Assembly (NCBI GenBank): GCA_944323095.1
Contig: CALURE010000087.1
Coordinates: forward strand, 1 to 6,572
Reading direction: 5' to 3'
Source of the DNA: Candidatus Gastranaerophilales bacterium
Lineage (GTDB): Bacteria > Cyanobacteriota > Vampirovibrionia > Gastranaerophilales > Gastranaerophilaceae
DNA: 6,572 bases
Shown here piece by piece: positions 1 to 5,123 of the stretch. A program made the translations under genes and the position numbers. Position 1 is the stretch's first letter, and the number at the start of each line of letters is the position of its first letter. The notes under the pieces are model-generated. The model saw nothing but the letters and a program-made list of their open reading frames with translations, did no database searches and was not told where the DNA came from.

Positions 1-84
1 TCTGCAAGAGTGTAACTTCTTAAAGCCCTTGATACTAGCGGGTCAGCGCCCCCCCCCGACGTTCCGGAATTTCTTTAATCTCAT
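1..84 (-). CDS. 5' end of a prepilin-like (type IV pilin/pseudopilin) gene, out of frame at a G tract; runs off the left edge
   Basis: An ATG at 84-82 is preceded by AAGAGGA with 7 bases between AGGA and the ATG, and by a near-consensus promoter, so this looks like a true gene start. It reads MRLKKFRNV and then enters nine G (49-57), after which the frame meets TGA at 45-43. If the tract had eight G, the reading would continue as GGGADPLVSRALRSYTLA to the window edge with no stop. I recall such leaders (SYTLAE, then FTLAEVLITLG) in front of class III prepilin signals in Gastranaerophilales proteins annotated as type II secretion/prepilin-type. Those proteins are cut by prepilin peptidase and assembled into pili or secretion pseudopili. 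The signal peptide itself lies outside the window. In the downstream frame with nine G there is no ATG, GTG or TTG start after the preceding stop. The gene is therefore either phase-OFF, broken, or affected by a homopolymer sequencing error. Confidence 0.65.
49..57 (-). repeat. Homopolymeric G9 tract (C9 on the plus strand) inside the prepilin-like reading frame
   Basis: Nine consecutive C on the plus strand stand out in very AT-rich surroundings. On the coding strand the tract begins after 9 codons of the partial prepilin-like gene. Nine G put the downstream leader out of frame and eight would restore it. Tracts of this kind are classic slipped-strand contingency sites in other bacteria; phase variation here is inferred. 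Confidence 0.85.
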
Positions 85-114
85 ACTTATATCCTCTTTT
101 TATTGTACTTTTTT

Positions 115-143
115 ATTATAATATATTTTAATAATTTTTTCAA
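115..143 (-). promoter_or_regulatory. Sigma-70-type promoter of the prepilin-like gene
   Basis: On the minus strand TTGAAA (143-138) and TATAAT (120-115) are separated by exactly 17 bases. Transcription would start near 108, giving a 5' leader of about 24 bases that contains the AAGAGGA ribosome site. The -10 box is perfect and the -35 box matches 5 of 6. In so AT-rich a stretch some chance matches are expected, but spacing and position both fit. Confidence 0.6.
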
Positions 144-204
144 GTATAAAACAAAGGGATTTAATATATGTTTCCACCAAATATTATTAAGGGATAAACA
201 TAAT

Positions 205-316
205 GTCATTCCGAACTTGTTTCGGAATCTTATCACTATTAGACGCTGTCCGTATTGGGACATTTTGCACAAAATCATAGATTTTGGCAAATACAGTCAA
301 ACAAGTTCAGCGTGAC
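205..316. repeat. Palindromic intergenic repeat (REP/MITE-like), apparently interrupted
   Basis: The ends are inverted copies. GTCATTCCGAACTTGTTT (205-222) matches the reverse complement of 299-316, GTCACGCTGAACTTGTTT, at 14 of 18 positions. The left half folds by itself (ATTCCGAA, 5-base loop, TTCGGAAT, 208/209-228). In the right half CGCTG (244-248) can pair with CAGCG (308-312). In similar repeats I recall from other genomes, CGCTG runs straight into AAACAAGTTCAGCG. Here 50 bases (249-298) lie between them and hold another hairpin, CAAAATC-ATA-GATTTTG (270-286), extended by TTTGC/GCAAA. The element sits between the starting prepilin-like gene and the 3' end of the 567-residue gene, where its hairpins could also stop transcription. 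No transposase is encoded, so if mobile it would depend on an enzyme elsewhere. Confidence 0.75.
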
Positions 317-355
317 GATTGCAGCTATTTTTAGTGTAAACTGTGATAGACTAAA

Positions 356-2059
356 TTATGCATTATATCTTTTGAAAGATTTTTCAATATTTTTGGATAT
401 AGTATTTTTCACAGTATCGTATTCAGTTGTTAGCGATGAAATTTCTGTATCAAGATTTTTCATTTTCAAATCTAGTGTTTCTTCTTTGCTGTTTAATTTG
501 GCTTTTTCTGTGTTGTATTTTGCTTCGGCTTCTGCAATTGCGCTCTCATCTGTTATTTCTTTTATGTAAGAATCAGTAGCATAGTTACCCTGATAATAAT
601 AGCCGTCATCTTTGGACTTCGAGATAAAAAGCATTCCGCTTTGAAGCATCTTCTGCAAATAGGCAGTATCTGTGATTTCATTATTTTCTGTCCAACCGCT
701 GGCACATATCTGGTTAAAGATGGTGTCATAAAATGCAGCCAACTGTAAATCACTGTCGACTATTTCTGTGCCGGTATAAATTGTAAACTCATACTGATCA
801 TCTACAAGCCTGCTGCTACTTAAAAGACCCGTATTAACATAATATTGATCTCGCCCATCAGAACCTACGGCATCTATACCATTCATCTTATCTACAAAAT
901 AGGTTAAATAGGCACTTACAATATTATTAAGATTTATAGACGCAATTGTATTTCGTCCTTTAGTTGCAACTTTTCTTCCATGTTGTGACACTCCTACCAT
1001 ACCTATATAGTTCTGATTAGCATTCTGTGCCTTTGAAATAAAATCTGAAGTTCTCCAAGCAGTTCCCCTATGATCTTCAAAAAAGTTTCCTGCATTGTTC
1101 GGGTTACTTACACAGGTAGTATCGATAATAGAACGAATTATTTCTTCATCAGCATAATCAAACGCGCTTGTTACCCCTTCATCAAGACCGTCACCTAATA
1201 CTTTTCCAAACACTCTTCTTAACCATGGAATAAATTTATCTGTCATATAAGTCTTCATATAATCAGCCTCTGTTTGAATGTCCGTCTGCCCGTCTTCACT
1301 CATAATAGTTATATTATATTCACTGTATTTATAGTTAGGATCTATAGAATTTCCAAACAAGCTATAAATATTAAGCTCAAGCTCACTACCTTCTTCTAAA
1401 ACTACATTCCCACTACTATCACAACCATAACGCGACTCTATGACGGTATCATTATTAGATGTAATTCTAACATTGCCGCCATTAACAAATGCCGGATATT
1501 CATTCATCACATCAGTACAATTTTTATAAAGATATTTTTGCAAATCATTTATATTACCTGATATTGTATTATTCTTTACTGAAACATTATCTCCAAAACC
1601 TGCTCCCTGATTATATTCTACTACTTGTAGTGTCGTCGCAAGCTGATCTGTTATCACCTCTTCCCCTGCTAAGGACTGTATAAATGCGTTTCTCATTTTT
1701 TGAGAAGGCAGTGTCCCGAGACCTTCCTGAGGAATACCTGCTGCACGGGCTGCTGCTGCATAATCACTGTTCAATGTCACTCTGCCTAACTGGTCTGTCA
1801 ATAATATCGGCATATATTCATTCAGAGCAGAAGGTGTCATGCACAATCCATATGATAAAGGTGTGCTTTCATCTCCGGTTCCGTAATAATCGTATATCAA
1901 TTTTGTTTGATCCAGTGAATTCTGGTATTCATTGGAAAGATCTGCAAGTTGACGCGATAAAGATATTTTTTGATGTGATAATCTCATTGATTGATATTCA
2001 CAGTCTGATTTTCTCGCTGTTATTGTTAATAATCGTGCCTGACCGGCGGATAGTCCCAT
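356..2059 (-). CDS. 567-residue protein of unknown function with helical N- and C-termini; Gastranaerophilales-type family
   Basis: The ATG at 2059 is preceded by AAGGAG with 8 bases of spacing. Residues 1-55 (MGLSAGQARLLTITARKSD...) look helical and heptad-like. Residues about 505-562 form a charged coiled coil ending NIEKSFKRYNA. Between them is a roughly 450-residue region rich in Asn, Asp, Tyr, Ser and Thr, with little hydrophobic run length. There is no signal peptide and no transmembrane segment. I recall the MGLSAxQARLL opening and the DxNIEKSFK-like tail from several paralogous proteins in this order, none with an assigned role as far as I know. Helical ends around a variable middle resemble the plan of flagellins, hook-associated proteins and other secreted rod components, so an exported filament or tip protein is possible; that is inference from layout only. 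No clear terminator follows the stop codon apart from the palindromic repeat. Confidence 0.9.
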   Translation of the reverse strand: MGLSAGQARLLTITARKSDCEYQSMRLSHQKISLSRQLADLSNEYQNSLDQTKLIYDYYGTGDESTPLSYGLCMTPSALNEYMPILLTDQLGRVTLNSDYAAAARAAGIPQEGLGTLPSQKMRNAFIQSLAGEEVITDQLATTLQVVEYNQGAGFGDNVSVKNNTISGNINDLQKYLYKNCTDVMNEYPAFVNGGNVRITSNNDTVIESRYGCDSSGNVVLEEGSELELNIYSLFGNSIDPNYKYSEYNITIMSEDGQTDIQTEADYMKTYMTDKFIPWLRRVFGKVLGDGLDEGVTSAFDYADEEIIRSIIDTTCVSNPNNAGNFFEDHRGTAWRTSDFISKAQNANQNYIGMVGVSQHGRKVATKGRNTIASINLNNIVSAYLTYFVDKMNGIDAVGSDGRDQYYVNTGLLSSSRLVDDQYEFTIYTGTEIVDSDLQLAAFYDTIFNQICASGWTENNEITDTAYLQKMLQSGMLFISKSKDDGYYYQGNYATDSYIKEITDESAIAEAEAKYNTEKAKLNSKEETLDLKMKNLDTEISSLTTEYDTVKNTISKNIEKSFKRYNA

Positions 2060-2135
2060 ATTATATACTCCTTGACGTTATCTTGTTGTATATAATTTGT
2101 CGGGAAATAGCCCAAAAATCTTTACACTGCGCCTG

Positions 2136-2160
2136 CCTATCCTATCCTATCCTATCCTAT
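2136..2160. repeat. Pentanucleotide tandem repeat, (CCTAT)x5
   Basis: Five perfect CCTAT units stand head to tail (ATAGG on the minus strand), with a degenerate sixth unit GCCTG in front. They end 77 bases upstream of the start of the 567-residue gene, non-coding relative to every accepted gene. Changes in copy number would shift the distance between upstream DNA and that gene's promoter. Confidence 0.9.
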
Positions 2161-2369
2161 TAGGGATTATATCAACGTTTCAGCCTTTTTTAAATTAATC
2201 TTTACATTTTGTTACATGTGATTAAGTCTGTCACTTTTGATTAAGATTTGTTAAGCCAAAATTCATATTAATAATTTTTCATATCTTTATTAACAAATGT
2301 AAACTGTCTAAAACCTAAATATAACAAGAAATTTTTTCTAAAACATGTTTCTGGTAAAATTAAAATAGC
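2161..2369. other. Divergent intergenic region between the 567-residue and lipoprotein genes
   Basis: No gene is visible in the 370 bases between the divergent starts (2060-2429). Toward the minus-strand gene there is only a weak promoter candidate, TTGGGC (2115-2110) and TATACA (2092-2087) with a 17-base spacer. The octamer TGATTAAG occurs at 2219-2226 and again at 2238-2245, a 19-base period, followed by a similar TGTTAAG at 2249-2255. TTTACATTTTGTTA (2201-2214) is a near-perfect inverted match of TAACAAATGTAAA (2291-2303). These may be regulator sites, but AT-rich sequence produces such matches easily. Confidence 0.4.
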
Positions 2370-2399
2370 AAGTAAAAACATGTTTTTACTTTATATAAT
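2341..2399 (+). promoter_or_regulatory. Lipoprotein promoter with a 22-bp palindromic operator candidate
   Basis: A perfect -10 box TATAAT lies at 2394-2399, placing the start near 2406 and leaving a leader of about 24 bases that holds the GGAGG site. No good -35 box is found 16-18 bases upstream (AGTAAA at 2371-2376 is poor). Instead positions 2370-2391 form a perfect 22-bp palindrome centred on AAACATGTTT. The same 10-bp core AAACATGTTT recurs at 2341-2350, centre to centre 35 bp away. A dimeric regulator binding both sites would fit, acting as activator of a weak promoter or as repressor across the spacer. Confidence 0.55.
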
Positions 2400-2429
2400 C
2401 AAGTGTAGAAAACCGGAGGTTTAATCAAT

Positions 2430-3464
2430 ATGGAAGTACATTCTATTAATAGTGTTAACACCCTTAATTTTCAAGGGAATACCCCAAAACAACAACATAA
2501 CAAAAAACATCAGGTTAATAATCACCCTAACCAAACATCACCGGCTTCCCAAAAAGCCAGCGCTGCTATGAGAAATATGATGATAGGTTTAATGGCAGCA
2601 GGAGCAACAGCCGGAACTCTGGCAAGCTGCGAAAAAGATGATCTGGTAACAGCCAGTGCATCAGCTTCTGCAAGCGCATCAGCAAGCTCATCCTCTGTTA
2701 CAATCGGCGGGGGATGCGATCACCACGATACAGTTACAATAATTAAACCTGATACAATTTATCTGCCCGGCGATACAATCATACTCCCTGGAGATACAGT
2801 GATTCACACAATTATTAAACCTATATATGTAAAAGATTATCCGTTCCATATAGGAGATTCACTGATAGCACAGGGTGAAAATATAGGAATTCCTGTTGAC
2901 GGACCTGGTTCTGATGAAGAAAATGCTGTTTATGTCGGCTCGAAAGCACACAACAGATACGATAACAAATTCTACGAATCAATGGTAGACAGCATCGGAA
3001 CCAATGAAAGAGAATTATCAGTAGTAACCAAAATTCTTGATTTGTACGAACACAATAACCCCAAAACATCTTATATGAAAACCGTAATAACAGATGTTCC
3101 GGGACGCGGTATTAAAATGACAAGATATGTTGCAGACACCGACAAAAAACCTGGAAATGATGAAGAATATTTATGGAATTACGCAGGTTATGAAGTCCGC
3201 TCAAACGGTAAAAACGGCTTCAATAATACAAGATACATTTTTGATAACGACAACAATTTAATCTATCAGGGAGATTATCAAAAAGGTGACGAACCCGGAA
3301 CATTACTTTACGGCGCAATTATATATAATCCTGAAACAGGAGAACCATATTACGATGAAAACGGAGAACCTGAATTTGCACAATATGACTTCGATCAGGC
3401 TGTAATATATTCTGATTATGCCAGAAAAAGTGAAGATTATAAATATCCTGGCTGGCAATATTAA
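2430..3464 (+). CDS. Predicted lipoprotein, 344 residues, with an N-terminal NFQG pre-sequence
   Basis: The start is set by GGAGG at 2415-2419, 10 bases before the ATG. Residues 1-46 are polar (Asn, Gln, His, Lys-rich) and include LNFQG at 12-16. Residues 47-67 then look like a complete lipoprotein signal: MRN, a hydrophobic stretch IGLMAAGATAGT, and the lipobox LASC with Cys67 as the likely lipidated residue. An Ala/Ser linker (75-89, ASASASASA...) and a stretch repeating PGDT (113-123) follow, and the rest is an Asp/Asn/Tyr-rich soluble domain (about 134-344) of no family I recognise. Tethering to a membrane surface is inferred. An internal start at Met47 (2568) would give an ordinary signal peptide, but no ribosome site precedes it. 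The Ala/Ser linker uses mixed synonymous codons, so it is not a slippage tract. A strong terminator follows, so the gene is probably monocistronic. Confidence 0.9.
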   Translation: MEVHSINSVNTLNFQGNTPKQQHNKKHQVNNHPNQTSPASQKASAAMRNMMIGLMAAGATAGTLASCEKDDLVTASASASASASASSSSVTIGGGCDHHDTVTIIKPDTIYLPGDTIILPGDTVIHTIIKPIYVKDYPFHIGDSLIAQGENIGIPVDGPGSDEENAVYVGSKAHNRYDNKFYESMVDSIGTNERELSVVTKILDLYEHNNPKTSYMKTVITDVPGRGIKMTRYVADTDKKPGNDEEYLWNYAGYEVRSNGKNGFNNTRYIFDNDNNLIYQGDYQKGDEPGTLLYGAIIYNPETGEPYYDENGEPEFAQYDFDQAVIYSDYARKSEDYKYPGWQY

Positions 3465-3502
3465 TAATATTCAATGAACTTTCTTGAATTTTTTCTACAC
3501 AA

Positions 3503-3535
3503 AAAAACACCCGCTTGAATAAAGCGGGTGTTTTT
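3503..3535 (+). terminator. Rho-independent terminator after the lipoprotein gene
   Basis: AAAAACACCCGCTT (3503-3516) pairs perfectly with AAGCGGGTGTTTTT (3522-3535) around the loop GAATA. The GC-rich core is followed by five T. The mirrored A run makes it usable from both directions. It lies 38 bases past the lipoprotein stop and overlaps the promoter of the following gene. Confidence 0.9.
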
Positions 3536-3544
3536 GCATATAAT
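3515..3544 (+). promoter_or_regulatory. Promoter embedded in the terminator, for the HTH/zinc-ribbon gene
   Basis: TATAAT at 3539-3544 lies seven bases before the ATG at 3551, so transcription would begin at or beside the start codon. A partial -35 box, TTGAAT (3515-3520), is 18 bases upstream and lies at the top of the terminator hairpin. No Shine-Dalgarno motif lies between the -10 box and the ATG, which agrees with a leaderless message. Confidence 0.5.
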
Positions 3545-3550
3545 AAATTT

Positions 3551-3955
3551 ATGAAAACACTGGCACAATTTATACAACATAAAAGAGATGCTATAGGCTT
3601 ATCACCCAAAGGTCTTGCAAAAGAATGCAACCTGCCTTTAAATTTAATTGAAGATATTGAAGCAGGTAAAGAATTATTTTTACCTGTAACGATAAGACAA
3701 AATCTTGCAAAAGTATTAAAATGCGACCCTAAGGAAATAAAAGCTTTAGAAAAAGATTTTACAAGCTATACAGTATCGCAGGAAATTATAGACAGCCTGA
3801 AAGAACTGATTTTAAACGGAGCGGGCGGTCTTAAATGTCCGAAATGCGGAGCACCATTAATCACAAGAGTTGCAAAACTCTATGATTTGGAAGACAACTT
3901 AATGCTTCACCCCAAAGCTCACTGTTCCAAATGTTCGTTCCACATAACAGAATAG
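3551..3955 (+). CDS. HTH (XRE-like) protein with a C-terminal zinc ribbon, 134 residues
   Basis: Residues 1-60 (MKTLAQFIQHKRDAIGLSPK...) match the helix pattern of an XRE/Cro-type DNA-binding domain: LAQFIQHKRDAIGLSPKGLA, then LNLIEDIEAGKE, then IRQNLAKVLKCD. A short helical linker leads to CPKC at about 97-100 and CSKC at about 126-129, a four-cysteine zinc-binding pair. A small regulator is likely; target and ligand are unknown. The ATG at 3551 is chosen over a TTG 36 bases earlier, which lies inside the terminator stem. The gene has no ribosome site and probably gives a leaderless transcript. It ends one base before the ssrA -35 box, and no terminator lies between, so some readthrough into ssrA is possible. 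Confidence 0.85.
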   Translation: MKTLAQFIQHKRDAIGLSPKGLAKECNLPLNLIEDIEAGKELFLPVTIRQNLAKVLKCDPKEIKALEKDFTSYTVSQEIIDSLKELILNGAGGLKCPKCGAPLITRVAKLYDLEDNLMLHPKAHCSKCSFHITE

Positions 3956-3956
3956 G

Positions 3957-3984
3957 TTGAAATTTATAAAAAACAGTTTATAAT
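3957..3984 (+). promoter_or_regulatory. ssrA promoter
   Basis: TTGAAA (3957-3962) and TATAAT (3979-3984) are separated by 16 bases, immediately after the stop codon of the preceding gene. Transcription would start near 3991, about 20 bases before the mature tmRNA end, leaving a short 5' leader for RNase P to remove. Confidence 0.65.
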
Positions 3985-4011
3985 ATAATTAGCACATTCA
4001 AAATTAAATAC

Positions 4012-4406
4012 GGGGACGTTTTGGATTTGACAGGACGTTCGGTTGAGATAGGCTGCGGGTGCGGGCGCTGTTCCCGCTTATCAACGAGCAAAACAAATTA
4101 AATGCTAACGATAATGTAATCAAAGCAGACTTCTCTAGAGCTTATGCTTTAGCTGCGTAGTCGCTTATAGCTACTCATAACACCCAGCTTGCCGGTATTA
4201 TGGGTCCATTATGCAAGCGGCAGTGCATTAATGACGGTAGATGCATCAAGAAAAACCGTTAAAGGTTAGTGTTTCCATAAAAAACACTCTGGGCTATTTA
4301 TAAAGGTTTTTGATATTCCCTGAATAGTCCGAGATAATTAATATCTACACTCGTAGACGTTTATCAAGATCCGTTTTGGACAGGGGTTCGACTCCCCTCG
4401 TCTCCA
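4012..4406 (+). ncRNA. ssrA: Transfer-messenger RNA (tmRNA)
   Basis: tmRNA frees stalled ribosomes and adds a degradation tag to the unfinished protein, acting with SmpB. The 5' end GGGGACG (4012-4018) pairs with CGTCTCC (4399-4405) as the acceptor stem, with one G-U pair. Position 4406 is the unpaired A, and the terminal CCA is not encoded. The conserved TTTGGATTTGACAGG follows the 5' stem. The T arm is AGGGG (4382-4386), loop TTCGACT, CCCCT (4394-4398). The length of 395 bases is typical of one-piece tmRNA, and GC-rich pseudoknot sequence is visible at about 4050-4080. The gene is in one piece, not the permuted two-piece form of some cyanobacteria. The 3' end is a frequent target for integrating elements, and foreign-looking genes lie beyond it here. 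Confidence 0.97.
4104..4160 (+). other. tmRNA tag reading frame
   Basis: The frame from GCT (4104) to TAG (4158-4160) encodes ANDNVIKADFSRAYALAA. The opening AND and the hydrophobic LAA ending are typical of proteolysis tags recognised by ClpXP-like proteases. At 18 residues it is longer than the E. coli tag, whose tmRNA-encoded part is 10 residues. The resume codon is assigned by comparison with other tmRNAs. Confidence 0.85.
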
Positions 4407-4451
4407 GTTTTTAGTCCACAAAAGAGCAATAAGACCAATTTGGAAGCATTG

Positions 4452-4474
4452 AAAGCCCGCTATTAGCGAGCTTT
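4452..4474. other. Hairpin just downstream of ssrA
   Basis: AAAGC (4452-4456) pairs with GCTTT (4470-4474) and CGCT (4458-4461) with AGCG (4465-4468), with one C/A mismatch and a three-base loop. Only a weak T run follows. It may help 3' processing or termination of the tmRNA precursor. Confidence 0.5.
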
Positions 4475-4492
4475 ATAATAACAGAAAACAAA

Positions 4493-4527
4493 CAGAGAAT
4501 TTATTTTATTAAAATTCTCTGCTTTTT
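4493..4527. terminator. Bidirectional terminator between ssrA and the two-gene operon
   Basis: CAGAGAATTT (4493-4502) pairs perfectly with AAATTCTCTG (4512-4521) around a 9-base loop, followed by TTTTT (4523-4527) on the plus strand. On the minus strand the same stem is followed by TTTGTTTT, so it can also end transcripts of the convergent two-gene operon, whose last stop is at 4586. The stem is AT-rich, so strength is uncertain. Confidence 0.65.
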
Positions 4528-4553
4528 AATGCTTATTTTTATTAAAATTCTCT
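4504..4553. repeat. 17-bp direct repeat beyond ssrA
   Basis: TTTTATTAAAATTCTCT occurs at 4504-4520 and again at 4537-4553, 33 bases apart start to start; the match extends to 19 of 21 with flanking bases. The first copy forms the 3' arm of the terminator hairpin. It may be a simple local duplication or the scar of an integration event at the ssrA boundary. Confidence 0.6.
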
Positions 4554-4585
4554 CTTCGCCAGAGACCTAGTCCAAAATCATTATA

Positions 4586-5122
4586 TTATTCCTTATTAAA
4601 TTCATTTTTTTTATTATCAACTTCTTTTGTTATTAAAATATGCATAATTTTCAGTATTGAATACAAAGAATCAAAAAATAACAGTATGAAAAGATATGTT
4701 AAAAATATTAGTAAGTTATTTACAATAATGCTAATTACATTAATATTAATCAAATCAGTAAGTTTCTTAAAATCACAAGATATTAAAAGTAATAAAATAA
4801 TATCAGTAATAGAAAATAAAATAGATGCTGAAATAATCTTTAAACATTTATTCATAACTTCCAGTTTTAATTTTTGAAGTTCTTCTCTTGATTTAATACT
4901 GATATTAGTATCTATCCCTTTAATCATATCTATAAGCAGTAATAGCAAATTAAAAGATAAAGCTGTAAAAATCGAAAAAGAAGCAATTAATGCATTAACA
5001 AATTTCTCAGGTATTATTGGAATAAAAAATGTTAATAATATTGCTAATAAAATTAATAAAACCAATAAAAATAAAGGATGTTTTTTTGTACAATAATATT
5101 CTTTTAAAACTAACATAATCAT
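4586..5122 (-). CDS. Four-segment membrane protein, 178 residues, second gene of a two-gene operon
   Basis: Four hydrophobic segments lie at about residues 17-37, 42-65, 96-116 and 128-151. The loop between the second and third (66-95, SIKSREELQKLKLEVMNK) is charged and probably cytoplasmic, as are the N-terminus and the basic-acidic tail (166-178). The stretch FSIFTALSFNLLLLLIDMIK recalls small membrane proteins I have seen next to putative defence genes, but I cannot name a family. The ATG lies one base after the stop of the 310-residue gene and only a weak AGG precedes it, so translational coupling is likely. A second in-frame ATG lies two codons later. Base composition looks even poorer in GC than in the upstream genes. 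A membrane-disrupting effector or a membrane anchor of the partner are the two plausible roles, both inferred. Confidence 0.85.
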   Translation of the reverse strand: MIMLVLKEYYCTKKHPLFLLVLLILLAILLTFFIPIIPEKFVNALIASFSIFTALSFNLLLLLIDMIKGIDTNISIKSREELQKLKLEVMNKCLKIISASILFSITDIILLLLISCDFKKLTDLININVISIIVNNLLIFLTYLFILLFFDSLYSILKIMHILITKEVDNKKNEFNKE

Positions 5123-5123
5123 A

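Noticed and set aside
255..569. 104-codon plus-strand open frame
   Set aside because: It starts inside the palindromic repeat and runs antisense to the coiled-coil end of the 567-residue gene; no convincing start signal.
2136..2160. CRISPR-like repeat
   Set aside because: The units are five bases in direct tandem with no spacers, so it is a microsatellite.
1684..2163. 159-codon plus-strand open frame
   Set aside because: It lies antisense to the N-terminal half of the well-supported 567-residue gene, has no ribosome site, and its product is a hydrophobic shadow of that coding sequence.
2821..3069. 82-codon minus-strand open frame within the lipoprotein gene
   Set aside because: It is antisense to a well-supported gene and has no ribosome site or independent support.
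3515..3550. Upstream TTG start extending the HTH protein by 12 residues
   Set aside because: It falls inside the terminator stem and lies upstream of the predicted transcript start; the ATG at 3551 begins the normal HTH helix.
4686..4877. 63-codon plus-strand open frame
   Set aside because: Antisense to the membrane protein gene, and no promoter or ribosome site stands out.
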